A stretch of DNA of 64,000 nt from WLXB01 sp040221475 (lineage in GTDB: Bacteria > Pseudomonadota > Alphaproteobacteria > Rhodospirillales > Rhodospirillaceae), in NCBI GenBank assembly GCA_040221475.1, contig JAVKEJ010000053.1, positions 1-64,000 on the forward strand. Direction: 5' to 3'. The translations under genes and the position numbers were made by a program. The stretch's first letter is position 1, and each line of letters opens with the position of its first letter. Shown here piece by piece: positions 1 through 8,962 of this stretch. The notes below the pieces were generated by a model. It was given only the letters and a program-made list of their open reading frames with translations. It did not search any database and had not been told where the DNA came from.

Positions 1-1
1 C

Positions 2-145
2 CGCACAGCATTTGTTCAACTGGAATCCCGAGCCAAGGGACTGCGACTGGAAGACAAAGAGACAGAAAAATACAATAAAGCGAAACATCGTAATGAAGAG
101 TCGGTTGGTCTTTTCGAGTACAACGCGGCGACAACGGCAATTTAG
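2..145 (+). CDS. C-terminal end of an unidentified protein (partial)
   Basis: An open frame enters from the left edge and ends at TAG 143-145. It gives 47 charged, mostly helical-looking residues rich in Lys, Glu and Arg (for example LEDKETEKYNKAKHRNEE). The start lies outside the window, so no family can be named. It converges on the M15 peptidase gene, whose stop is 20 bases away. It could be a chance open frame, but the composition is protein-like and it ends neatly before the convergent gene. Confidence 0.45.
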   Translation, partial: RTAFVQLESRAKGLRLEDKETEKYNKAKHRNEESVGLFEYNAATTAI

Positions 146-164
146 TGCGGTTTAGCCACCGCTT

Positions 165-1118
165 TTATTTCCCCCACCGTGCCTGATAGCCGCGTACATC
201 CACATGGACGAACGGACCGTGTACTGAATTTTCAGCGTAGGCGGCAATGCCACCGGGGCGCCAGTCTTTTGCATGCGTGTTTGAAAGCTGCTTGGCTAAA
301 TCAGCAAGTACCCTGGCGTCGGCTATGTTGACTTTTCCGTCGCCGTTCAGATCATCCATGTAGTCATCGCCATCATTGTCAATAAACACGTCTGCTGCTC
401 CGCCATATAAATGCCGGGATGAGGTTGTCGTGTTGCCAATCAGCTTGTTGTAATACGGTGTGCGAAAACCACTCATGACGTTGAAGGTTTCAGCTGGCCA
501 CCCTTTCGCATTTGCCGCTTCCAGCAACCGTTCAATTTTCATCAACATCCCGGGCCGAATAAGCACATATGCTGGATAATGCCCTGGCTGCTGTTTACAC
601 AGAAACTGGCGCAGGGTGAAATGAGGGGAAACGCGTGTATCAAGCAGTTCTGGTGTGACCTCTATAAAACCCGTCGGGGCTTCGTAAGCGGCCAGACCCC
701 GGAAGGGGGAGGTGTCATAACGGCCAATTTTGTAGCCGTTAAACTCCGCCTGAGTGCCATTTTTCCAAGGGGTTAAGACAAATACATTTAGAATTATACG
801 GTCTGTCCCGTTGGTGAAAGTCAAAACCGATAAGCCGGTTTGAGAAGGGGCTTTCCATACCCAAGACGGACGGCCCTGCGTCAACTTACCGTTGGATGCT
901 GTGGCCTCGCTTTCTGTGTTTACGGTCAGGACACCATCCGGCATCACCGTGGTGGAAAGAATACGGAGGTCGCTCGTTAGCCCGCTGAAAGAGACGGTAA
1001 AATTAGCGCGCTCAGGCTGAAATGCCGACGCCATGTGGGGACTGATCAACAGCAGACCAAAGAAAAAAGCGGCAGTTGATACCACCGTACGGTACCAACA
1101 AAGATTCGCAACGCGCAT
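165..1118 (-). CDS. M15/DUF882 (YcbK-like) peptidoglycan peptidase, exported
   Basis: Probable periplasmic murein peptidase or peptidoglycan-binding protein of the YcbK/DUF882 branch of family M15. The chosen ATG at 1118 gives a clean Sec signal (MRVANLCWYR, then a hydrophobic run to ASAFQ) with AAAGAG just upstream, 4 bases after the stop of the preceding gene. A longer start at 1184 would overlap that gene and bury the signal. A N-terminal Ig-like segment precedes the M15 core, with SGFRT, the zinc-site motif SRHLYGGAADV and the late HVDVRGY. Within the core lies a dockerin/EF-hand-like Asp-rich insertion (DLNGDGKVNIADARVL), likely calcium-binding. The pairing with an L,D-transpeptidase matches the common ycbB-ycbK neighbourhood and points to cell-wall remodelling. 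Family assignment is firm; the exact substrate is not known. Confidence 0.85.
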   Translation of the reverse strand: MRVANLCWYRTVVSTAAFFFGLLLISPHMASAFQPERANFTVSFSGLTSDLRILSTTVMPDGVLTVNTESEATASNGKLTQGRPSWVWKAPSQTGLSVLTFTNGTDRIILNVFVLTPWKNGTQAEFNGYKIGRYDTSPFRGLAAYEAPTGFIEVTPELLDTRVSPHFTLRQFLCKQQPGHYPAYVLIRPGMLMKIERLLEAANAKGWPAETFNVMSGFRTPYYNKLIGNTTTSSRHLYGGAADVFIDNDGDDYMDDLNGDGKVNIADARVLADLAKQLSNTHAKDWRPGGIAAYAENSVHGPFVHVDVRGYQARWGK

Positions 1119-1122
1119 CTCT

Positions 1123-2694
1123 TTATTCCACTCTTTGGCTAAGGCCGGCAAGAACGGGACCGTCTCTTTGGTAAACATCATCAAGGTACCTTACGCCACC
1201 ATAACTCTCATTAACGGCTGTGAAATAAAGAATATGGACCGGAACGGGGGCCGATAAATTGACCCGGGTCTCTTGGCCGGTCGCGATGGTTTGATCCAGA
1301 AGTTCCCGGCCCCAATTCGGAGTTTCGCTCAACAGCCATTCGGTCAAGTCGACAGCAAACTGGGTTCGGATACAGCCTGAAGAAAAAGCGCGTTGACGCT
1401 GGGCAAATAATCCTCGGGTCGGCGTGTCATGCAAGTAAACGTTATGCTTATTGGGAAACATGATCTTCACTTGGCCCAGCGCATTCTGCTCCCCGGGGGC
1501 CTGCCGGAGACGATAGGGAAAATGACGTGATGAAAGGGCATTCCAGTCGATGGTTGAGGCATTGACAATACCACCTTCAGCATTCAACACCTGAAAGCCT
1601 AAACGCTCAACGGCTTCAGGGTCTTTCTGAAAAATGGGAAGCTTGTCAGCGCGTGCCAAACTCGGCGGTGTTTCCCACCACGGATTCAGCACGACATATT
1701 GTATGCGATCTGAAAACACCGGCGTCTTGCGATATGATTTTCCAACAATAGCCAGATAAGTTCTTACAGGCGCGGCGTTTTCCCAGGTGGTCACCGAGAA
1801 GTCTGCGATATTGACCCGTACGTGACGACGGCCAAGTTCATCAGGGAGCCACCGCCAACGCTCTAAATTGACCCGCAGCTGTTGCATTTCGCCCTCAGGC
1901 CCGCGATTCAAAGCGGCAAGGGTTGCTGGACCGACAAGGCCATCCGCTTCCAATCCTGCCTGGCCTTGATAGGTTTTGATCGCAGCATCTGTTTCAAGGT
2001 CCATGGTTCCTGTCTGCTGGGCAATATCCAAAAGTCCCAATTGAATAAGCCGTGCCTGCAGGGTGCTGACACGTGTGCCCGACATGCCCGGCTTCAGAGT
2101 TCCACTGGCTGGGATTCTTTTAAACGGTGTGTTCACCTGTGCCCGGATGCGGCCATACTCCTGTAACAAAGCCTGATACCCTGGTTGTTTTGGGGCGAGA
2201 GCATCTAAGCTCGCGGCAATGTTCCCCTGCTCCAAAGCAGAGGTAAGATACGCTGGTAAATCGGCCTCACGCCCGGCGGCTGTCCAATCCGGTTCGACCG
2301 ATACTGGATCAAGTTTGCCGTACACCATGTGCGCGGCCGCTGAAAACCAAGCGTCGGTTGCGATCCGGTCGCGTGCCGCGTGATCGGCCTTGAGTGCAAT
2401 GAGGTCCTTGAGATGATAGTGCTCGGGGTTTAGGCCATGGGGTTCAAGGCCGTGCAAAGCCGCAATCAACTGGTCGTAGTCGGCCTCGTTCGCCCAAAAC
2501 TGCTGATCTGTGTTTTGGCTGTAAAACATCTCCACAGCTTGAGGAGCAAGCCACGTAACATCCGAGGAGTTTGGCGGCAGTTGTGCGTGTGCCCCCACCC
2601 CGAGCAAGACGATCATGGCAGCAATAACTGCCTGCAAGGCTATTTTTGGGCGCAGATATCTCACGTCGTTGGAATCCTTAATTGGCGACCGCAT
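1123..2694 (-). CDS. L,D-transpeptidase with peptidoglycan-binding domain (YcbB/LdtD-like)
   Basis: Forms 3-3 cross-links in peptidoglycan in the periplasm. The 523-residue product begins with a signal or anchor segment (hydrophobic run ending GAHAQ). An LdtD-type N-terminal region follows, then a PG_binding_1 repeat around residues 200-265 (LKPGMSGTRVSTLQARL, DGLVGPATLAALN), and a YkuD catalytic domain. The YkuD motif is present as HDTPTRGLF followed by SSGCIRT, with the nucleophile near Cys441. Length and domain order fit the YcbB class rather than the short ErfK class. It is first in a two-gene minus-strand operon with the M15/DUF882 gene, separated by 4 bases from its preferred start. Confidence 0.93.
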   Translation of the reverse strand: MRSPIKDSNDVRYLRPKIALQAVIAAMIVLLGVGAHAQLPPNSSDVTWLAPQAVEMFYSQNTDQQFWANEADYDQLIAALHGLEPHGLNPEHYHLKDLIALKADHAARDRIATDAWFSAAAHMVYGKLDPVSVEPDWTAAGREADLPAYLTSALEQGNIAASLDALAPKQPGYQALLQEYGRIRAQVNTPFKRIPASGTLKPGMSGTRVSTLQARLIQLGLLDIAQQTGTMDLETDAAIKTYQGQAGLEADGLVGPATLAALNRGPEGEMQQLRVNLERWRWLPDELGRRHVRVNIADFSVTTWENAAPVRTYLAIVGKSYRKTPVFSDRIQYVVLNPWWETPPSLARADKLPIFQKDPEAVERLGFQVLNAEGGIVNASTIDWNALSSRHFPYRLRQAPGEQNALGQVKIMFPNKHNVYLHDTPTRGLFAQRQRAFSSGCIRTQFAVDLTEWLLSETPNWGRELLDQTIATGQETRVNLSAPVPVHILYFTAVNESYGGVRYLDDVYQRDGPVLAGLSQRVE

Positions 2695-3064
2695 GACGAA
2701 ACGTCCCCTACCTCAAATTGAGGAAGATTGCAGAGTTATTTGTGTTAAAGCGGGCTAATCTGGGAGGGCACTATTATCTATCTATCTCAACCCGATGAGC
2801 CGTCATCCCAATCCTTTAATCAAAGCGACAATACAAGCGGCGCAAGAAGTCTGATGGTATAGAACATATCAGACTATCAGTTTCTGGCAGAAGCGCTCCG
2901 GTCGGTTAAGATTTGTGAGAATACCATCAGCTATTTACGGCATAAACGTGGCAGTGTTTTCTTTATAAAACAGGGCGAGTTGAGCTTTGCTTTAGGTGGG
3001 TTTTTTTGGGAACCATCCGGAATTTAGGCCGTTAAGTTAACATGACCACAGGAGGTTTACCGGT
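2695..3064. other. intergenic region between divergent genes
   Basis: About 370 bases without a supportable gene, separating the L,D-transpeptidase (minus) from the DUF6491 gene (plus). It must hold both promoters, but I see no clear paired -35/-10 and no known operator. A strong ribosome site, AGGAGG, lies at about 3050 for the downstream gene. A T-run at about 3000-3008 has no convincing stem in front of it. Confidence 0.5.
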
Positions 3065-3439
3065 ATGTTCTCATATAAAATATATGTTTATGGCTGCTTC
3101 GCCGTTGCCCTGCCAGTGCTTCTAGGCGGAAATGCCCTAGCGGATACTCAGGTCTCTCAAAACGCGTTAGCTGAAAAGGCCGAAACTATTCATTTTGCTG
3201 ACCGCGGTGGCATAAAAGATTGGCGTGCCACATCTAATGAAGAGCTCTATGTCGAGAGCCGCAATGACCAGTGGTACAAAGTGACGTTTAACGCGCCATG
3301 TACCAGTTTGAAATTCGCGAACACCATCGCGTTTGTCACAGAACCAAACGGAGACCTGGATAAGTTCAGTGCCGTCATTGTCGATGACCAGCGCTGTTTT
3401 TTTGATACTTTTGAGCGGGTAGACGGACCGCCAGCTTGA
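3065..3439 (+). CDS. DUF6491 family exported protein
   Basis: A 124-residue protein with a Sec signal (hydrophobic residues 8-24, cleavage near GNALADT), so probably periplasmic. The mature part carries the DUF6491 pattern: an IKDWRA segment, then LYVESRNDQWYKVTF, a Cys in APCTSLKFANTIAFVT, and a second Cys in DQRCFF. The two conserved Cys could form a disulfide. The start is supported by AGGAGG placed well before the ATG. It precedes a stress-protein gene, but the 71-base gap with a repeat makes a shared transcript uncertain. The function of this family is unknown. Confidence 0.75.
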   Translation: MFSYKIYVYGCFAVALPVLLGGNALADTQVSQNALAEKAETIHFADRGGIKDWRATSNEELYVESRNDQWYKVTFNAPCTSLKFANTIAFVTEPNGDLDKFSAVIVDDQRCFFDTFERVDGPPA

Positions 3440-3482
3440 GCACCTTCCGGCTTAAGCACCTTCCGGCTTAAGCACCTTAAGG
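3435..3482 (+). repeat. three tandem copies of a 16-bp repeat
   Basis: Units start at 3435, 3451 and 3467, with core CTTRAGCACCTTCCGG; the last copy ends AAGG instead of CCGG. The first copy covers the stop codon of the DUF6491 gene, and the array fills the gap before the universal stress protein gene. The last copy contains the small palindrome ACCTTAAGGT. No function is evident. Confidence 0.85.
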
Positions 3483-3510
3483 TCTTCAAACGTAATCATG
3501 GAGAAAAAAT

Positions 3511-4044
3511 ATGTTTAAGAGAATTGTTGTTGCAATAGACGGATCAGATCAGTCCACGGCAGCTTTTAATCTCGCTGCATCACTCGCATCACCAGAGTGC
3601 GAGATTCACTTAGTGCATTCTCTTCTCGTAGGCACCTCTATTAATGACCTTATCGACATTGCAAAAAAAGAAGGGTTTGAGAAAGAAATCGCCGATGATC
3701 TGAATAAGTCTGAGGTGTTGCCGGTGGCTGCAGGAACGCCGCACGGGGCAGCTATGCCGCCTGTTATCATCGCAAACGAGACCCTGCAAAAATTTGGACA
3801 ACTTTTACTGGATAAGCGCGCCACCAAAGTTTCGGGAAAAGATTTTGGCGCCGTGCATAAGTACATTGGTGTTGCGACAGCCGATAAAGACATTGTGGAA
3901 TACGCTAAAAATAAAAGTGCAGACCTTATCGTTATCGGAAGTCGCGGCCACGGCAAGCTCAAGAGCTTAGTCTTGGGGAGCGTCTCTCAAAGTGTCATCG
4001 TTGAAGCACAATGTCCGGTGCTGGTTGCTAAAGAGGGGGCTTGA
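3511..4044 (+). CDS. universal stress protein, UspA family
   Basis: Single-domain cytoplasmic Usp of 177 residues. It starts with the typical strand FKRIVVAIDGSDQS and ends with the ATP-binding signature GSRGHGKLKSLVLGSVSQ, then CPVLVAK, matching the G-2x-G-9x-G(S/T) pattern of the nucleotide-binding subclass. It is somewhat longer than the usual 140-150 residues because of a loop (roughly 60-100) holding PVAAGTPHGAAMPP. GGAGA lies just before the ATG. The stop is directly followed by the DUF3008 gene, suggesting co-expression in stress. Confidence 0.9.
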   Translation: MFKRIVVAIDGSDQSTAAFNLAASLASPECEIHLVHSLLVGTSINDLIDIAKKEGFEKEIADDLNKSEVLPVAAGTPHGAAMPPVIIANETLQKFGQLLLDKRATKVSGKDFGAVHKYIGVATADKDIVEYAKNKSADLIVIGSRGHGKLKSLVLGSVSQSVIVEAQCPVLVAKEGA

Positions 4045-4046
4045 AA

Positions 4047-4226
4047 ATGGATGCTAAATCTAAAGCACAGCAAAAGGCCGCCGGGGCGGCCCTGGCCGTC
4101 AAACGTGGCGATGCCCCGAGGAGCAGTTTAAAAGGTGCTTCGAAAGAGATGTATAAGTCCATGACGGAAGAAGAGCTCGAAGATTTAGCTTCGACGAAAA
4201 GAGACGACTTGCCAGAGAAGGCATAG
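4047..4226 (+). CDS. DUF3008 family small protein
   Basis: A 59-residue, Lys/Ala-rich protein with the family pattern AKSKAQQKAAGAALAVKRG, then LKGASKEMYKSMTEEELEDLA and a terminal LPEKA. The preferred ATG at 4047 follows GAGGGGG at proper spacing. An in-frame TTG at 4041 would overlap the usp stop and is less likely. It lies immediately after the usp gene, in what is probably one transcript. The family is widespread in proteobacteria and of unknown function. Confidence 0.85.
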   Translation: MDAKSKAQQKAAGAALAVKRGDAPRSSLKGASKEMYKSMTEEELEDLASTKRDDLPEKA

Positions 4227-4272
4227 AAAAAAAGAGCTGCAACCTGTTAAGGTATGGCTTCATTACAGAACT

Positions 4273-5883
4273 TTGTCAGCGGAAAGTATCTTGATTCACT
4301 ACACTCGTATTCTTCTCATCACTTGCTTCTCACTCTTCATTTCGGCCTGTGATTCTTCGACCGACCAGTCCGGTCCGGCTGACTCCTCCTCGGTTGATTC
4401 ACAAGTAGATACATCACACCTAAGGCGCGGTTTGCAAGCAGACCCCGGCACTCTTGATCCCCACAAATCCATCATGACAGACGAGTGGGCTGTGTTGCGT
4501 GATGTATACATGGGCTTGACCTATCCGGGGGCTGATGGTCGTCCCGGGCCTGGCTTGGCTGACTCCTGGGCTGTCTCTGAAGATGGTTATATCTATATGT
4601 TTACTTTACAGCCTGACGCAGCTTGGTCTAATGGCGTAGCTGTGACGGCTCGACATGTTGTTAATGGGTTTCATCGTCTGTTTGACCCCAAAACCGCCTC
4701 GCCCTCTGCACCATTGCTCTATGTCATCGAAAACGCCCGTGATGTCAGCAGTGGCCGCAGACCGTTAGCGGATCTTGGTGTGGCCGCTCTTGATGAACAA
4801 ACAATCCGGATTAGCCTGGAACGCCCAACGCCCAACTTACCCGAGATGTTGGCAATGCCTTTTGCTGTCCCTCAGCCAGACGGTGATACTGAAACTCTGT
4901 TTAATGGCCCGTTTATGATTGAGGAGTGGATCGCAGGCTCGGTCATTCGGCTGGTTCGCAATCCTTATTACCGCGCCGCTGTCGAACCGCAACTCGAACA
5001 GATCAGTTATGTTCCGCTTTCTGATGATGAGGCGGCGATGCGGCAATTTCAATCTGGTCAGCTTGATCTTCACCCATGGTATCCGTCAAATCGGCGTGAA
5101 TGGTTAGACGAAAACTATCCCGGCCAGGCCGCATCTGGTCCGGCGCTTGGGGTATCTTACCTCGTTTTTAATGCTCAACAGGCACCGTTCAACTCAGCAG
5201 AGGTCCGCCGCGCTCTGGCATTGGCTGTTGACAGCTCATTGCTGGCAGACAGAGTTCTCAGTGGTGCGGTCGATACTGCAGCGCGCTTCGTGCCTGGAGC
5301 GGTTACAGGTTATCGCGGCCCTGAGACGGATACACGAGCGCAAGAGGAGCGGATTGCCGAGGCACGGCAATTGATGGTCCAGGCTGGATATACGGCTGAC
5401 ACGCCGCTGCGATTTGATTTTCGTGTTCGGCAAACGCCCGATGATCGCAAGGTTGCGATAGCGCTACAGGCATTTTGGAAAAGTATCTATGCCGAGGCCA
5501 GCCTTATCACCACCGACCTTAAAACCCATTTCGATGATCTTGAGTCGGGCCGCTTTGCAGTGGCCGACGCCGGCTGGGCTTTGTTCAATGCTCCTGAGTC
5601 TTTTTTGTTTCTGTTGTCTGAAGCGGATGCCGCCCAATTGAACTATGGGCGTTACCAAAATCCAGCCTTCGAGGCCGCTTTCACCGCCGCTCTTGAGGCG
5701 ACGGATCTAGAGGCCCGGGCCGCACTCTTTGCCGAAGCCGAAGCCCTGTTGCTTTCTGATGCCGCAGTCGCACCTTTATTTCATTACCAAGCTCGCGCGG
5801 TGGTGCGGCGCAACGTTACAGGTTTTGTGCTTAACCCTGGGGCAATTAATCCGTCGGTTTATCTCGGAAAAATAGCGAACTGA
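4273..5883 (+). CDS. ABC transporter substrate-binding lipoprotein, family 5 (OppA/DppA-like)
   Basis: Periplasmic binding protein of the SBP_bac_5 family, which captures peptides or other small solutes. The N-terminus is a lipoprotein signal with lipobox FISAC. The family entry motif follows (LRRGLQADPGTLDPHKSIMTDEWAVLRDVYMGL), then the LADSWAVSEDGYIYMFTLQPDAAWSNG block and a C-terminal lobe ending NPSVYLGK. Only TTG starts are available: 4273, or 4291, which has GGAAAG just upstream and gives a shorter, more typical signal. No permease or ATPase genes are adjacent, so its transport partners are elsewhere. Peptide specificity is likely but not shown. Confidence 0.88.
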   Translation: MSAESILIHYTRILLITCFSLFISACDSSTDQSGPADSSSVDSQVDTSHLRRGLQADPGTLDPHKSIMTDEWAVLRDVYMGLTYPGADGRPGPGLADSWAVSEDGYIYMFTLQPDAAWSNGVAVTARHVVNGFHRLFDPKTASPSAPLLYVIENARDVSSGRRPLADLGVAALDEQTIRISLERPTPNLPEMLAMPFAVPQPDGDTETLFNGPFMIEEWIAGSVIRLVRNPYYRAAVEPQLEQISYVPLSDDEAAMRQFQSGQLDLHPWYPSNRREWLDENYPGQAASGPALGVSYLVFNAQQAPFNSAEVRRALALAVDSSLLADRVLSGAVDTAARFVPGAVTGYRGPETDTRAQEERIAEARQLMVQAGYTADTPLRFDFRVRQTPDDRKVAIALQAFWKSIYAEASLITTDLKTHFDDLESGRFAVADAGWALFNAPESFLFLLSEADAAQLNYGRYQNPAFEAAFTAALEATDLEARAALFAEAEALLLSDAAVAPLFHYQARAVVRRNVTGFVLNPGAINPSVYLGKIAN

Positions 5884-5904
5884 GTCGGTCTTATTCTAAC
5901 AGAC

Positions 5905-7209
5905 TTATCGTCGTGTCGCCTTAGTCCCTAGGTCTGGAAACGCAGTGTCCAGGTCTGAGAGTTCAGGTAATTCGATTTCTTTTTGCGGTTGGGATGGGAA
6001 GTCCTCCAGTGGGCCTGTCATACCAACCTGATCGCGATGCACGGCTGGGGAACTTTGCACATACAAGCTTAACAGTTGGGCCACGCTGACCATGGAATCG
6101 ATATTGGTGCGCTCATAGCCATGGCTGGCATCAATCCCAAAAGTGATCAATGCGGTGCGAATGTCGTTGCCTGCTTCAACTGCCGATGCTGCGTCGCAAC
6201 GATAATACCGGAAGACGTCCCGTTGGTGCTTTACACTGTGGGTTTTGCACAAGCCGATGAGATGGCGCGTTAAGTGCCAGTCAAACGGCCCTGTCTGATC
6301 GCCCATGCCTATCGTAACGCCGAACTCGGATGAATTTTGTCCGGGTGCAACTGTGCCATTGTCAACGGCCACAAGCTCTGCCACGTCTCCGTGCAACACG
6401 GCTGATGCCCCAGAACCAACTTCCTCGGAAATGGTGAAAAGGAAGCTGGTGTCTACAGCGACTTTAAGTTTTTTATCTTTGATGGCTTTAAGCGCGGCCA
6501 GCATTGCGGCCACTCCCGCTTTGTCATCGAGATGACGAGATGAAATATAGCCTCCAGAAGACAATTCCGGTGCCGGATCAATTGCTACGATATCACCGAC
6601 GTTCACACCGAGATCCAGCAAGCCTTGAATGCTCGATACGTTTTCATCGAGGCGGAGTTCAATATTGGTCCACTCTGAGGGTTGAGTATCGATCTCTTTG
6701 TTGAAGGTATGGCCTGAAGCTTTGAGGGGCAGAAGTGTTCCTCGGAAACTCCGGTCGTCTCCGTATATGGTCACGCGAGCCCCTTCCGCGAAACGCGAAG
6801 ACCAGTGTCCAATCATCACAACTTCGCAGCGACCATTTTCCTTCAAACGTTTGATTTGCGCGCCCAGCGTATCGACATGGCCAATGACCGCGCGTGACGG
6901 TGACGCAGTGTTGCCCTTCAGCGTGACTCGAATTGCCCCGCGCCGTGTCAATTCATGCCCAATACCAAGCCCGGCCAAGCGTTCACACACGTAATGCACA
7001 ATGTTGTCGGTGTAGCCGGCTGGGCTAGGAATGGCGAGCAAGTCTAGCAACGTATTCATCATCGCTTCGGTGTCGATGAAAGGCACGCCAAACTTAGGGT
7101 GCTTAGTTTTTCCCGTTTTTGCAGCCAATTGCGCTGCTGTTACCGTGCGTGCTTTTGGCGTTTTCGACTTGAGAGATTTTGTCTTCGCTTTACTGGGCTT
7201 GGGAGTCAT
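5905..7209 (-). CDS. M42-family peptidase of the NAGGN osmolyte system
   Basis: Metallo-aminopeptidase-like protein typical of NAGGN loci; its precise role there (probably turnover or maturation of the dipeptide osmolyte) is not established. After a basic Lys-rich N-terminus, the M42 core keeps the metal-site motifs GHVDTLGAQ, SRHLDDKAGVAAM, ISEEVGSGAS, VAVDNG and ASHGYERTN, so it should be active. The ATG at 7209 was chosen over a TTG at 7245. It overlaps the synthetase gene by 20 bases, indicating translational coupling. It is the last gene of the three-gene minus-strand operon. Confidence 0.9.
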   Translation of the reverse strand: MTPKPSKAKTKSLKSKTPKARTVTAAQLAAKTGKTKHPKFGVPFIDTEAMMNTLLDLLAIPSPAGYTDNIVHYVCERLAGLGIGHELTRRGAIRVTLKGNTASPSRAVIGHVDTLGAQIKRLKENGRCEVVMIGHWSSRFAEGARVTIYGDDRSFRGTLLPLKASGHTFNKEIDTQPSEWTNIELRLDENVSSIQGLLDLGVNVGDIVAIDPAPELSSGGYISSRHLDDKAGVAAMLAALKAIKDKKLKVAVDTSFLFTISEEVGSGASAVLHGDVAELVAVDNGTVAPGQNSSEFGVTIGMGDQTGPFDWHLTRHLIGLCKTHSVKHQRDVFRYYRCDAASAVEAGNDIRTALITFGIDASHGYERTNIDSMVSVAQLLSLYVQSSPAVHRDQVGMTGPLEDFPSQPQKEIELPELSDLDTAFPDLGTKATRR

Positions 7210-8956
7210 GGGGTTGCCGTTTTGTTTGGGGAAAAAGGAGATCAATAAAACGTTCTACAGTCGGCTGTGGTTCGTGGTTGGCTAAGCCTGGCCGTTCATT
7301 GGCCTCGATCACCACATAATCCGGCTGGTCCGGGGACGTCACAATCAGATCCATGCCGACCACGGGGATGCGCAGAATTTGACTCGCCTTAATGGCGGCA
7401 TCTGCGAGCTGAGGGTGCAGAATATCAGTCACATCGTGCAAGGTACCACCTGTGTGCAGGTTGGCCGTCTTACGCACCGCTAATTTGGTTCCCGCTGGCA
7501 GGACGGTATCCATATCATGACCGGCTTGGTTTACACACCGTTCGGTTTCGCGGTCCATAGGGATATGGCTTTCGCCACCGCTTGCTGCGGCCCGTCGTCG
7601 GCTTGTGGATTCGATCAACTGGGCGACGGTCGCGGTGCCGTTGCCGATGATCTCGGCTGGTCGGCGAACAGCCGCTGCGACAACCTTGTGATCGATAACG
7701 ATAATCCGTAAATCGAGACCCTCGCGATACTCTTCAATCAAGACCGTGTCACCAACAGCGGCTGCGGCGTCAATCGCGATGACCAACTCGCTGGCTGTGC
7801 GAATGTCTACGCTGATACCGGCACCCTGTTCTCCCTCTGCGGGTTTAACAACCACACGTTTATGGGTGCTGAGAAAGGCTTCATTTTCTTCAGGATCTGC
7901 AGCCTCCATTTGCGCTGGAACAGCAATGTTGGCCCTGCGCAACAGTCGGCTGGTGAGGGCTTTATCGTCACACCGGCTGAGCGCAACCGCGCTGGTTAGA
8001 TCTGAGAGGGATTCACGGCAGTGGATGGTCCGCCCTCCCAAGGTGAGGGCAAAGAGTCCCTGATCTTCGTCTTCAACGCCCACCTGAATGCCCCGGCGTC
8101 GCGCTTCGATCGTGATGATGCGAGCGTAAATGTTAAGTCGTGAGTCCGCACTATCCCCAATGAAGAGTTTTTCGTTGATCACATTGCGTTTTTTCACACA
8201 GAAAAGCGGCAACTCCTCCATGCCCAACTTGGAATACAAGTTGATCGCGCTTGTGTTATCGTGAATAACGCTCAAATCCATGTAGGTGCGTCCGCGGGCC
8301 TGGAAAAATTCAATCAGGTAACGCACCAACGCTTCGCCGATGCCGGGGAAGGGGGTGTCCGGGTCGACCGCCAGACACCAGAGACTTGAACCTTTTTCCG
8401 GATCACTGAACGCGCGGTGATGGTCAATTCCGGTGACGGTACCGACAATGCGACCGGTTTTTTCATCCTCAGCCACAAGGTAAATGCGCGTCCGTGAGGC
8501 ACGGTTGTTTTGCAAAAACGCATTTGGAACCTGAACCATGCTGCATTTGGTATAGATGTTGTTGACTGCTTCCGCGTCAGCACGGTTGCGTAACCGGCGT
8601 ATAAAAAAACCTCTAATTGGGCTGCGTCGAGGTTTATAGCGGTTTAGCCACATCCGGTAGGTTTTTGACGGATCGAGAAAGATGTCTTGGGGGGCATGAG
8701 AGATAAGCACTTGTGGGTCTGCCACATGAAAAGCAATATCACGCGCATTAGGCTCTTCAGCCCGCAACATGTCAGCCAGCACACCGGATTGATCAAAGGT
8801 CGGAGCAAAAAACAGCCGTCCCCATCCACATTCCACGAAGGCATCGGGATCACCAACCTGATTGACAGCGGCGATCGGCAAAAGATTTTGCTGCCGCACC
8901 CGCGGGACCGGTTTACGCCGCCGCTGCGTACCGGATTTTTTTTGAGGTGAGCTCAT
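7190..8956 (-). CDS. ngg: N-acetylglutaminylglutamine synthetase
   Basis: Cytoplasmic enzyme of 588 residues joining glutamine units and N-acetylating them on the way to NAGGN, a dipeptide compatible solute. The N-terminal half is a GNAT acetyltransferase (ARIYLVAEDEKTGRIVGTVTGID; then VIHDNTSAINLYSKLGM). The C-terminal half is an ATP-grasp domain (KRVVVKPAEGEQGAGISV; VLIEEYREGLDLRIIVID; IEANERPGLANHEP). This fusion is diagnostic of the NAGGN synthetase family. It sits 6 bases after the amidotransferase gene and overlaps the M42 peptidase gene. Expression is likely osmotically controlled. Confidence 0.93.
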   Translation of the reverse strand: MSSPQKKSGTQRRRKPVPRVRQQNLLPIAAVNQVGDPDAFVECGWGRLFFAPTFDQSGVLADMLRAEEPNARDIAFHVADPQVLISHAPQDIFLDPSKTYRMWLNRYKPRRSPIRGFFIRRLRNRADAEAVNNIYTKCSMVQVPNAFLQNNRASRTRIYLVAEDEKTGRIVGTVTGIDHHRAFSDPEKGSSLWCLAVDPDTPFPGIGEALVRYLIEFFQARGRTYMDLSVIHDNTSAINLYSKLGMEELPLFCVKKRNVINEKLFIGDSADSRLNIYARIITIEARRRGIQVGVEDEDQGLFALTLGGRTIHCRESLSDLTSAVALSRCDDKALTSRLLRRANIAVPAQMEAADPEENEAFLSTHKRVVVKPAEGEQGAGISVDIRTASELVIAIDAAAAVGDTVLIEEYREGLDLRIIVIDHKVVAAAVRRPAEIIGNGTATVAQLIESTSRRRAAASGGESHIPMDRETERCVNQAGHDMDTVLPAGTKLAVRKTANLHTGGTLHDVTDILHPQLADAAIKASQILRIPVVGMDLIVTSPDQPDYVVIEANERPGLANHEPQPTVERFIDLLFPQTKRQPHDSQAQ

Positions 8957-8962
8957 CGCACT

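Noticed and set aside
2880..3000. Remnant of a helix-turn-helix gene in the 2695-3064 gap
   Set aside because: Short translated fragments look vaguely like a DNA-binding helix, but stops interrupt every frame and no start or ribosome site is present.
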